From contig CBDDKN010000001.1 of assembly GCA_965230215.1 (NCBI GenBank), positions 2,108,001 through 2,172,000 of the forward strand: a DNA stretch of 64,000 bases, read 5' to 3'. The translations under genes were made by a program, and so were the position numbers. Position 1 is the stretch's first letter. Each line of letters begins with the position of its first letter. Of this stretch, positions 9,460 through 17,293 are shown in pieces. The DNA is from RFSX01 sp965230215 (GTDB lineage Bacteria; Bacteroidota; Bacteroidia; Chitinophagales; Saprospiraceae). The notes beneath the pieces were generated by a model that was not told where the DNA came from, made no database searches, and saw nothing but the letters and a program-made list of their open reading frames with translations.

Positions 9460-9491
9460 CAAAGTTAGTGTTTATTCAAGCAGATATTCAA
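9460..9491 (-). promoter_or_regulatory. Candidate promoter of the pheS-hisS-gatA operon
   Basis: On the - strand, TTG (9491-9489) is followed after 21 bases by TAACTTTG (9467-9460), fitting the Bacteroidota TTG...TAnnTTTG consensus. The expected start of transcription leaves a leader of only 10-20 bases before GTG 9439, so no tRNA-responsive leader (T-box) or attenuator fits there. Confidence 0.5.
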
Positions 9492-9532
9492 TAATCACAA
9501 AGTTTTAGCAAGGATCAGGTGCTTTTCGCCTT

Positions 9533-9558
9533 ATGGGCAAACATCATTGCCCATTTTT
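9533..9558 (+). promoter_or_regulatory. Terminator-like hairpin in front of the permease gene
   Basis: ATGGGCAA (9533-9540) pairs with TTGCCCAT (9547-9554) over a 6-base loop and is followed by a five-T run (9554-9558). It points the same way as the permease gene, starting 32 bases downstream, and no + strand gene lies upstream. It could be a leader attenuator, or could stop stray transcription. Function is inferred from shape only. Confidence 0.45.
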
Positions 9559-9590
9559 AGCGTACTTCGTGCTGTTTTTAAAAAATCTTT

Positions 9591-10364
9591 ATGTCCGTAT
9601 CAGAAATCCTGATATCATTTGTGGGTGGTTTTTCAGCCGGGTTCCTTAATTCCCTTGCAGGTTTTGGGTCTATAATAACACTTGCCATCTATATGGACAT
9701 CATGAATATTCCAGGTCATATCGCTAACGGCACCAACAGGGTTAACGTACTGGCCAGTAGCTCCGTAAGCAGCCTAACCTACTACCGTAATGGCATGCTT
9801 AATTTCGATAATGGAAAGTATATTATTACCATTGTCGTTATCGGTGCGCTTATAGGTGTCGGTATGGCTGTCAATATTGACGCTGAGGGTTTTAAAAATG
9901 CATACAAATACATTCTTATACCAATTCTGGTTCTCCTGTTGCTTAAACCACAACGTTTTATAAGCCCTGATACTGATTCGCCTCCCAATTCAAAGTCGCT
10001 CACCTACCCTATTTATTTCATTTTTGGTGTATACGCAGGATTCGTACAAGTGGGCTTTGGCGTATTGTTTTTGTTTACCATCGTAGCGATGGACAAGTAC
10101 GATCTTATCAAGGCCAATGCCATGAAAGTGGCCATTGTAGCTGGGTATACCATTGTGGCAATTTTGATTTTTCACTTCAGAGGTCTGATTATATGGAAAG
10201 CCGGAATTATGATTGCCATTGGCCAGGGACTGGGGGGATTTGTTGCTGCGAGAATGGCTTCCAGACTAGAGGGTGCAAATAAATATGCTTATTATCTAAT
10301 CATTGTAATTGTGATAGCTGTGATCATTAAGAATTTTGAACTGTACAAATGGTTCATGGCATAA
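9591..10364 (+). CDS. TauE/SafE (TSUP) family membrane permease
   Basis: A 257-residue inner-membrane protein with about eight hydrophobic segments. It is arranged as two homologous halves, each opening with the family's Gly-rich re-entrant motif: GFSAGFLNSLAGFGSIITLA near residue 13, and GVYAGFVQVGFGVLFLF near residue 145. TSUP proteins move sulfite, sulfoacetate, taurine-derived or other organic anions out of or into the cell; the substrate here cannot be read from the sequence. No sulfur-metabolism gene is adjacent. It is a lone gene, divergent from the pheS operon. Confidence 0.85.
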   Translation: MSVSEILISFVGGFSAGFLNSLAGFGSIITLAIYMDIMNIPGHIANGTNRVNVLASSSVSSLTYYRNGMLNFDNGKYIITIVVIGALIGVGMAVNIDAEGFKNAYKYILIPILVLLLLKPQRFISPDTDSPPNSKSLTYPIYFIFGVYAGFVQVGFGVLFLFTIVAMDKYDLIKANAMKVAIVAGYTIVAILIFHFRGLIIWKAGIMIAIGQGLGGFVAARMASRLEGANKYAYYLIIVIVIAVIIKNFELYKWFMA

Positions 10365-10390
10365 AAATGCCGGTCATCCTAAGATGACCG
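10365..10390 (-). terminator. Convergent terminator between permease and small exported protein
   Basis: CGGTCATC (10371-10378) pairs with GATGACCG (10383-10390) across a 4-base loop. Read on the - strand the stem is followed by GCATTTTTAT, which serves the small exported-protein gene. In the + direction the tail is poor in T, so termination of the permease message there is less sure. Confidence 0.65.
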
Positions 10391-10409
10391 ACTTACTAAT
10401 GACCATCAA

Positions 10410-10784
10410 TTACCTGCATATCCGATTATTTCTTCCAGATCTGTAGTTATTAGCTCTATAAGCAAACAACAACTCATCTATTTCTCTTTCAACATTGCGA
10501 ATACGTCTTGCCTCCCTTCTGGAAATCCACCCATCTTCTAGTGCACATCTTTTCCTTTCGGCCAGACGTCTTTCCAACCTGTTCAACTGGTTGCGTACTC
10601 TTACAGGCAGATACCTGTATCCGTAATTGCCTCTGTAGCTGTTGGCATTGTAGTTCCTTAATGGCCTGTCATTATCTCGGTAGTTATACCTATTCCCATT
10701 TCTGACATCATAATCTCTGTAATTCTGAGCATGGATCGCAGTTCCAATGAAGAGTACGACAAGTGTAAATATTATCTTTTTCAT
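10410..10784 (-). CDS. Small exported Arg/Tyr/Asn-rich protein of unknown function
   Basis: A 124-residue product from ATG 10782-10784. A longer in-frame ATG at 10811 exists, but the inner one begins a textbook signal peptide, MKKIIFTLVVLFIGTAIHAQ, and is preferred. The mature part is highly basic: an Asn/Tyr/Arg/Asp-rich low-complexity stretch (YNYRDNDRPLRNYNANSYRG, with similar sequence around it) is followed by a likely helical segment, VRNQLNRLERRLAERKR, and by GWISRREARRIRNVEREIDE. There are two cysteines, one at the penultimate position. It resembles small periplasmic or envelope proteins common in Bacteroidota, but I recognise no named family and assign no role. Confidence 0.7.
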   Translation of the reverse strand: MKKIIFTLVVLFIGTAIHAQNYRDYDVRNGNRYNYRDNDRPLRNYNANSYRGNYGYRYLPVRVRNQLNRLERRLAERKRCALEDGWISRREARRIRNVEREIDELLFAYRANNYRSGRNNRICR

Positions 10785-11039
10785 GACTAAAGCTTTTAGG
10801 TTAACAATCATTCCAATGCATACTTCTATGATTGATACGCTACAATTATGACGGTAAAAAATCAGATATGTAAAGCCGAGATATGCTTATTAACCTGTGT
10901 TTAACCAATTGACCCTGACTGTGATGAAACTGTTAAATGGACTTTTAAAGAAACTTAACAATTCCCTTATTTTAATCGTATCTTTTAGCACTTTGTTAAT
11001 TAATTAAAAGAGACATAAATCAATCTCTCAAATCAACAA

Positions 11040-14000
11040 ATGAACAGTAAGAGTAAATACGATTTGCTATTTGACCGGAGTTTGGAAAAACTCAATGAAA
11101 ATCAACGCAGAGCTGTTGACACGATTGAAGGCCCTGTGCTTGTTAACGCTGGACCAGGTACAGGTAAAACACAAATATTAGCAACACGAATAGGTAAGAT
11201 TCTAAGAGAAACAGATGTTTTTCCTCACAATATTCTATGCCTGACATTTACAGATGCCGCCACCATAGCCATGCGTAACAGGCTCGTCAGTATAATAGGC
11301 CCCACGGCGCACCAGATTCATATATTCACCTTCCATGCCTTCTGCAACCAAGTGATTCAGGAGAACATGGACATCTTTGGAGGTTACAGACAATTGGAGC
11401 CCGTATCAGATCTGGAAACTGTCGAGATATATCACAAGCTGATCGACGACCTTCCCAATGACAATATTCTCAAACGCTATAAAGGTGATCGCTATTACGA
11501 GAAAAAGCGCATGGAAAACCTATTCAGGTTGATGAAAAAAGAAAACATCACCACTGAAAGGTTCCACACCATTATCAAAGCATATCTCGAAGAACAAAAG
11601 GGAAGCGATAAATATATTGCCAAGAGAAAAGCAAGCACCAAAGACAAAACCTATATAAAAGGCGATTTCCGTGATGACTGGTTTGAAAAGGATAAGCGCA
11701 AACTTGATACACTCATAGCTGCTGTTGATCAGTTTGACAATTTCGAAAAGCTGATGCTTGAAAAAGAACGCTATGATTATGACGACATGATCCTATGGGT
11801 TTTGAAGGCATTTCAAGAAAATGAATATCTGCTGATGCAATACCAGGAGCGCTATCAATACTTCCTTGTAGACGAATACCAGGACACAAATGGGGCACAA
11901 AACAATATCCTGGAGCAACTCATATCCTATTGGGATTCGCCTAACGTTTTTGTTGTAGGCGATGATGATCAGGCCATTTTTAAATTTCAAGGAGCCAATC
12001 TGAAAAACCTGATTGAATTCAGAGACAAGTATCAACCTGAGGTGATTATTCTTGATGAGAACTACAGATCAAATCAGCATATTCTGGACGTCTCTATGCA
12101 GCTGATTGAATTCAACAAAGAGAGGCTTGTCAAAAATGATCCCAACTTAAACAAACTGATAAAGGCGTCAGGAGAATATAAAAGTGATCCTACTTTACCC
12201 AGAATAATGGCCTTTGAGAAACAGTCAGCAGAACTGGCGTATATAGCCCATCAGTTAGATACCATATCTCAATCAAATCCAGAACTACTTTCAGACACGG
12301 CTATTCTCTACCGCAATCATAAACAGGTAGAAGAATTGATTACCATTCTTGAAAAGAAACAGATCCCCTACAATGTAAAGAGGAAAATCAATGCCCTTTC
12401 AGTGCCATTTGTCAAGAATCTGATCAATATACTCAAGTATATCGGCGAAGAATTTGACAAACCCTATTCTGCCAATGCCAGATTGTATGATCTGATGCAT
12501 TACCCCTATTTCGAAGTCAATACACATGATATTGCGAAAATTATTTACACGATATCTCATAAGCGCGATACATTGAAGAGCAAGGAACTCAGAGATATAA
12601 TTGCTGATCGGGAGACATTGGACCGAATTGGACTTAAGGATGCTGATAAGATTTTAGAACTGTCAGCCAAACTGGAATCCTGGATTGGTGATATACCCAA
12701 CAAGACCATTCAGATACTGTTCCAAGACATGCTTAATGAAGGGGGCATCCTTCAGTATACGATCAACCAGAACGAGAAAGCCTGGTTCTTGCAATTGTTA
12801 TCATCAGTATTTGATTTTATAAAAAATGAAACGGCCAAAAATCCGGATATCAAACTGCGTGTATTAATGGACATGATAGATCAGATGAATGATAACAATA
12901 TCGAACTATACGTACACAAGAATATCAGTTCAGAAGATGGTATTAATTTCGTAACAGCCCATTCAGCAAAAGGCCTTGAATTTAAAAATGTATATGTTCT
13001 CGGTTGCACAAAAAATGTTTGGGATAAGAAACAGTCCAACAGATCAAGTTATACCTATCCTGACAATGTTAACAGTTCGAGCGAAGTGGACATTGAAGAT
13101 GAAAGAAGACTGTTCTATGTAGCTATGACCAGAGCTAAAACTGACCTTGTCATCAGTTATTCAGAAAAGAACGAGGAAGGCAAGGATCTGGGCGCTTCAC
13201 AGTTTATCGACGAAATCCTTGAGTCAGAATTAATTCAATTACAAAGGCCTGAGGTTAAAGAGTCGCAACTTATAGATTTCTATTTCTCAATTCTGGAAAA
13301 GAAAAAGCGACAAATAGAGCTTATTGAAAAGAATCTTATTGATGAGTGGCTTACTGACTACGAATTGAGTGTGACGCACCTCAATAAATACCTGAGATGT
13401 CCATTGAGTTTTTATTTTGAGATCATACTGCGCGTGCCACAGGCCAGAAACGCATCTACGGGATTTGGTACGGCCATGCATGATGCCTTGCGCAAATTCT
13501 TTGAGCGTTATCAGGATAATGGTGAAAAAAGCAAAGACAACCTGCTGTTGTATTTCGATGACAGTATGAACAAACACAAATCACATTTTACCGAAAAAGA
13601 ATACGAAAGTTACCATACCCTCGGTCGTCAAACACTCGATAAAGTGTATGATGACAGAATGGAAAGATGGCTGACAGTACCCAAGTTTGCCATTGAGGAG
13701 AAAATCTCCCACACAGAAGTTAAAGGTATTCCGATTAAAGGTTTTCTAGATAAGGTTGAGATATTCAAGGATCATGTCAACGTTGTAGATTATAAAACTG
13801 GAAATCCGGTTAATGGATTTAAGAAAACCAAGAGGCCTGATGACAAGAATCCAGATGGTGGAGATTACTGGAGACAACTTGTGTTCTACAAATTGCTTTT
13901 GCTGAGTGACAAAAAACACAACTGGAATATGGAAACGGCTGAGATAGACTTTCTTGAGCCTGATCGTAAAACTGGTGAATTCTCAAGTTGGAAATATGTG

Positions 14001-14150
14001 GTATCCCCTGAGGATACAGAATTTGTTGCCAACCAAATCCAGGAGGTGCACAAAAAAATCTTGAATTATGAATTCGATACAGGATGTGGTGAAAGCGATT
14101 GCAGCTGGTGTACATTTGTGGAGAAAAACGAACTGATTACAAATTCCTGA
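11040..14150 (+). CDS. UvrD/AddA-like helicase fused to a Fe-S PD-(D/E)XK nuclease
   Basis: A 1036-residue cytoplasmic DNA repair enzyme. The superfamily 1A helicase motor has Walker A GPGTGKT (38-44), motif Ia LTFTDAAT, Walker B DEYQDT (near 278), GDDDQAIFKFQGA, LDENYRSN, motif V TAHSAKGLEF (near 637) and motif VI LFYVAMTRAK (near 690). A C-terminal nuclease domain follows, with YLRCP (near 785), the active-site DYKTG (near 914, the D-x-K half of PD-(D/E)XK) and cysteines C1016, C1021 and C1024. Together with the upstream Cys this is the four-cysteine Fe-S staple seen in AddB, Cas4 and similar nucleases. Such single-chain proteins probably resect or process double-strand breaks, in place of or beside AddAB/RecBCD; a role in plasmid or phage defence is also possible. 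Its TGA shares one base with the ATG of the next gene. Confidence 0.88.
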   Translation: MNSKSKYDLLFDRSLEKLNENQRRAVDTIEGPVLVNAGPGTGKTQILATRIGKILRETDVFPHNILCLTFTDAATIAMRNRLVSIIGPTAHQIHIFTFHAFCNQVIQENMDIFGGYRQLEPVSDLETVEIYHKLIDDLPNDNILKRYKGDRYYEKKRMENLFRLMKKENITTERFHTIIKAYLEEQKGSDKYIAKRKASTKDKTYIKGDFRDDWFEKDKRKLDTLIAAVDQFDNFEKLMLEKERYDYDDMILWVLKAFQENEYLLMQYQERYQYFLVDEYQDTNGAQNNILEQLISYWDSPNVFVVGDDDQAIFKFQGANLKNLIEFRDKYQPEVIILDENYRSNQHILDVSMQLIEFNKERLVKNDPNLNKLIKASGEYKSDPTLPRIMAFEKQSAELAYIAHQLDTISQSNPELLSDTAILYRNHKQVEELITILEKKQIPYNVKRKINALSVPFVKNLINILKYIGEEFDKPYSANARLYDLMHYPYFEVNTHDIAKIIYTISHKRDTLKSKELRDIIADRETLDRIGLKDADKILELSAKLESWIGDIPNKTIQILFQDMLNEGGILQYTINQNEKAWFLQLLSSVFDFIKNETAKNPDIKLRVLMDMIDQMNDNNIELYVHKNISSEDGINFVTAHSAKGLEFKNVYVLGCTKNVWDKKQSNRSSYTYPDNVNSSSEVDIEDERRLFYVAMTRAKTDLVISYSEKNEEGKDLGASQFIDEILESELIQLQRPEVKESQLIDFYFSILEKKKRQIELIEKNLIDEWLTDYELSVTHLNKYLRCPLSFYFEIILRVPQARNASTGFGTAMHDALRKFFERYQDNGEKSKDNLLLYFDDSMNKHKSHFTEKEYESYHTLGRQTLDKVYDDRMERWLTVPKFAIEEKISHTEVKGIPIKGFLDKVEIFKDHVNVVDYKTGNPVNGFKKTKRPDDKNPDGGDYWRQLVFYKLLLLSDKKHNWNMETAEIDFLEPDRKTGEFSSWKYVVSPEDTEFVANQIQEVHKKILNYEFDTGCGESDCSWCTFVEKNELITNS

Positions 14151-14524
14151 TGATAAGCAAATTTATACACCTCGCCATCGCGTTGCTATTTATCTATTTC
14201 TCCTATGTTCAGCTGGATGATCTTGATGCCTGGAAATGGATAATCATATACAGCAGCATCGCCTTGTTGGCTTTTTTGAAATTTGCTGATATCAAAATCA
14301 CCTTATTTGCCAAAATCATCAGCATTTGCCTCGGATTATACCTGATACTTAATATAAATCTGTTTATAAGCTGGACAAATGCAGGTTATCCAGCGTTTAT
14401 AGATTACGCTCCTACAGATGTGCGCGAAGTAGAAAATATTCGTGAATTTCTGGGGCTGGCAATTGCCTTTGGTACGGCACTTATATATTGGTTATTGCTA
14501 AGAAAAAAAGGGGAGAAAGTCTGA
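14150..14524 (+). CDS. TMEM220-like small membrane protein
   Basis: A 124-residue product from ATG 14150-14152. A longer frame upstream lies inside the helicase C-terminus and would place hydrophilic residues before the first membrane segment, so I reject it. There are four predicted membrane helices. The first carries FSYVQLDDLDAWKWIIIY, the QxxDxDxxxWxxxY motif I associate with the TMEM220 family, also found in bacteria with unknown function. The start overlaps the helicase stop as TGATG, so the two genes are translationally coupled. No evidence links its function to DNA repair beyond this arrangement. Confidence 0.75.
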   Translation: MISKFIHLAIALLFIYFSYVQLDDLDAWKWIIIYSSIALLAFLKFADIKITLFAKIISICLGLYLILNINLFISWTNAGYPAFIDYAPTDVREVENIREFLGLAIAFGTALIYWLLLRKKGEKV

Positions 14525-14536
14525 CAGACTTTCTCC
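14512..14536 (-). terminator. Terminator between TMEM220-like gene and propeller lipoprotein
   Basis: GGAGAAAGTCT (14512-14522) pairs with AGACTTTCTCC (14526-14536) over a 3-base loop and overlaps the TMEM220-like stop codon. On the - strand it is followed by CCTTTTTTTCT, a good U-tract serving the propeller gene that ends at 14641. On the + strand the tail (TTACTTACTC) is weak. Confidence 0.7.
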
Positions 14537-14640
14537 TTACTTACTCAATCACAAAAAACAATTGGGATTTTTTAAACATTGAGTCCATTATAGATAATAC
14601 TCAATATTGCTATTTCGTTGCCTCGGTAAACAGGTGATTG

Positions 14641-17100
14641 TTAAATAATAATACATTTAACAACCCTGAAAGTTCCGTTCATATGCATTCTTAACAAATA
14701 TGTCCCTGGGCTTACTTCATCATCTATTTTCATGTGTTTCCCTTCCACATATTGAATCAATTGACCTTTTAAATCATATAATTCCAGTCTTTGAACAGGT
14801 TTTTCGCTTCTGACTTCTATAAAATCCGTGGTAGGATTTGGATATACTGTTAAATCGGTATCTACGGACTCCAAAGAGCTGGTTTCTGGCAATTCTAAGG
14901 TAAACAGACCCCTTCCATAGCTGGCTGCAGCCAGTGTTCTGCTTGTACTGTGATAATCAAGGTCGATTATAGGGACATTGGGAATACCTTCAGCCAATAA
15001 ATTCCACTCTTCTCCCCTGTCTTCGGTAGTATAAATACCAATGTCTGTGGCTATGTATAAGCTTCCAAGATCTCTATCGTCCACTATGACATCATTGATT
15101 GGGATATCGGGTAAATTGCCTGAAATTGACTGCCAATTATCTCCATAATCATCAGAATAGAATATCTGAGCATCAGAATCTCCAAAGCGAAAGCCAGAAA
15201 CCGTTATATATACACCTTCAGGGTCAAATACATCTGTGGCAATTGAGGTGACCCAACGCTCTGGCAAGCCGCTAGTAATATTTTCATAAGTATCTCCGCC
15301 GTCAAGAGTTCTCCAAACATTGCCATCATCTGTGCCTATATAAATAACATTAGAATCATGTGGGGAAACTTCAATATAGGTCAGCGTCCCAAAACTGATG
15401 TTGCCCGGTGGATTATCATCATTAACAAGAGAAGGCGAAATAGACTCCCAAGTACGGGCTTGGTCAGTGGACCTGTAAAGCGTTTGTGTGCCTGTGTAAA
15501 GCACATTGGAATCGTTGGGATCCATAGCCAATGGCGTATTCCAGTTGGACCGACCCTGTATGCCTATGGCAGAGTAATTAATTGATTGTCCACCATCTGA
15601 TGAAGAAAAGATTGCCCCATTCTGTGTTTCAAAATAGAGCTGCTGACTGTTGTCAGGATCTACTATAATTCTGAATCCATCACCCCCCTGGAGCAGTTCC
15701 CAGGAGAAAGGCCCGTCAGAACTCCTGAGAATTCCATTGTCTTGAGCCCCGCCATATAGTGTCAAAGGATCATTGGGATCTATAGCACAAGCATAAAACT
15801 GGAAATTGCCCAAGCCTGTAAGGTAATTGGAAATGCTTATGCCATCACTCTCGCTCACGTACACGCCTCCATCATTTGCGTTGTAAATTTTCTGGTCGTC
15901 CTGTCTGGAAAAGCCTATTGCATGGTGATCAACATGGGCACCTGGAAAAATAGGATACCATGATTCACTTCCATCATTTGAAGCACGCATATTTAATCCT
16001 GTGGCATACAACCTATCAGAGTCTGTTGGATGAACATCAATCCTGCCAAACCACCACATGTAAGGAACATTATTGATTCCCTGTGTAGATTTCTCTTGCC
16101 AGGTATCACCGCCATCTTCAGTCTTGTAGATACCTTGAACAGGACCACTACTCTGAGCATAATAGGCGTATAATATTTGAGGCTCAGATTCTGAAATTGC
16201 CAATCCTATACGTCCTTTTTGTTCTGGTAAATCAGGTAAGCCATTGGTTAACTCCTCCCAACTATCACCGCCATCCATACTTCTGAATATGCCTGATGTT
16301 TCTCCACCGTATTGCCTGTTGTGAGGCTTGCGGATTCTTTCCCAAAGCGCTGCATATAGAATATCATTATCTGAAGGATGTATCAAGAGATCTATCGCAC
16401 CAGTAGAATCACTTGCATATAAAATTTGTTCCCAATTCGCACCGCCGTCCTTGGTCCGAAATACACCACGCGTGGGGTTGTTTTCAAACAGATGCCCCAT
16501 AGTCGCCACATACACAGTATTGACATCATCAGAGTCAACTGCAATCCGACCGATGGATCCACAATCATCAAGCCCCAGGTATTCCCAATTTGTTCCACCA
16601 TCTACAGACCGGTATACCCCATTACCATCATATGCAATAGATCCACCTCCAGCATTGGACTCTCCGGTACCTGCATATATGACTGAGGGGTTCTCTTTAA
16701 AAAGTGCAAGATCGCCAATTGATAGACTCTGTTTATCATCAAAAATGGCTTGCCAGGAAAGCCCCCCATTGGTGCTTTTAAAAATACCACCAGATGCTGT
16801 TCCTATATAAAGAATATTATCATTGTCTGGGTGAACTTCAATATCTGTAACCCTTCCATCAAGGTTTAATGGACCCTGCTCCTCCCAGTCTTCACCATTA
16901 TTCTTGTAAGCGAGGGAGAGTTGTTCAGAGCGCCACTGCTGTGCATTAGAATACGCTTTTCTATCAATTTTCCCGTAAGGGAAAGAACGTTGTGCAAAAA
17001 GATAATCACTGGGAAAGTGTTCGTGATTCTCATAGCTCGAATTGCAAGCAACAAAAGCCATTAGAACTGTGAGTAAGCTAAAAATGAAAATCTTATTCAT
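14641..17100 (-). CDS. BNR/sortilin-like propeller protein with lipobox and T9SS tail
   Basis: An 819-residue exported protein. The N-terminus MNKIFIFSLLTVLMAFVAC is a lipoprotein-type signal with candidate lipidated C19. From about residue 70 to 740 there are at least ten BNR/VPS10-sortilin blades, with repeated GG-x-(S/T)W and DGG-x-x-W turns, and HPSDxxxLYAA and DPNDSNVLYTGT strands. The C-terminal 70 residues, from TVYPNPTTDFIEVRS to the basic end VVKCIII, are a T9SS type A sorting domain, removed when the protein is attached to the surface. A lipobox together with a T9SS tail is unusual, since either alone would decide the location. Glycoside hydrolase activity is seen in some relatives but no catalytic residue can be named here. 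A TAnnTTTG element (17140-17147) lies 40 bases upstream. Confidence 0.86.
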   Translation of the reverse strand: MNKIFIFSLLTVLMAFVACNSSYENHEHFPSDYLFAQRSFPYGKIDRKAYSNAQQWRSEQLSLAYKNNGEDWEEQGPLNLDGRVTDIEVHPDNDNILYIGTASGGIFKSTNGGLSWQAIFDDKQSLSIGDLALFKENPSVIYAGTGESNAGGGSIAYDGNGVYRSVDGGTNWEYLGLDDCGSIGRIAVDSDDVNTVYVATMGHLFENNPTRGVFRTKDGGANWEQILYASDSTGAIDLLIHPSDNDILYAALWERIRKPHNRQYGGETSGIFRSMDGGDSWEELTNGLPDLPEQKGRIGLAISESEPQILYAYYAQSSGPVQGIYKTEDGGDTWQEKSTQGINNVPYMWWFGRIDVHPTDSDRLYATGLNMRASNDGSESWYPIFPGAHVDHHAIGFSRQDDQKIYNANDGGVYVSESDGISISNYLTGLGNFQFYACAIDPNDPLTLYGGAQDNGILRSSDGPFSWELLQGGDGFRIIVDPDNSQQLYFETQNGAIFSSSDGGQSINYSAIGIQGRSNWNTPLAMDPNDSNVLYTGTQTLYRSTDQARTWESISPSLVNDDNPPGNISFGTLTYIEVSPHDSNVIYIGTDDGNVWRTLDGGDTYENITSGLPERWVTSIATDVFDPEGVYITVSGFRFGDSDAQIFYSDDYGDNWQSISGNLPDIPINDVIVDDRDLGSLYIATDIGIYTTEDRGEEWNLLAEGIPNVPIIDLDYHSTSRTLAAASYGRGLFTLELPETSSLESVDTDLTVYPNPTTDFIEVRSEKPVQRLELYDLKGQLIQYVEGKHMKIDDEVSPGTYLLRMHMNGTFRVVKCIII

Positions 17101-17139
17101 AGGAAGAAACTCTACGCCTTAAGTTATGAATATGCGCTC

Positions 17140-17147
17140 CAAAGTTA
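17140..17147 (-). promoter_or_regulatory. Candidate -7 element for the propeller lipoprotein gene
   Basis: Read on the - strand the sequence is TAACTTTG, identical to the element in front of pheS. The nearest TTTG (17164-17161) is only 13 bases away, shorter than the usual 17-23, so the upstream half is not convincing. Confidence 0.35.
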
Positions 17148-17269
17148 ACATAAGAGGCCGCAAATGTATCTTAATGGTCGTTTAATACATACATGACGTA
17201 TTTCATTCGCCTTGTATAAGGATGTGTTTATATTGGTTTATTTGAATACAGAAATGGACCAAAATGGTG

Positions 17270-17293
17270 CCCCGACGTAAGTCGGGGTTTTTT
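17270..17293 (+). terminator. Strong + strand terminator with no + strand gene before it
   Basis: CCCCGAC (17270-17276) pairs with GTCGGGG (17281-17287) over a GTAA loop and is followed by six T. The U-tract is on the + strand, while both flanking genes are on the - strand; the hairpin overlaps the amidohydrolase stop region. On the - strand it lacks a T tail directly after the stem. It may end an unannotated + strand transcript starting in 17101-17269, or block antisense reading into the amidohydrolase gene. Confidence 0.6.

Noticed and set aside
9440..9590. T-box or tRNA-responsive leader for the pheS operon
   Set aside because: The candidate promoter leaves only 10-20 bases before the start codon, and no T-box motif is visible.
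14099..14149. Longer start for the TMEM220-like protein inside the helicase gene
   Set aside because: The extension is the helicase C-terminus read in another frame; the overlapping TGATG gives a natural coupled start.
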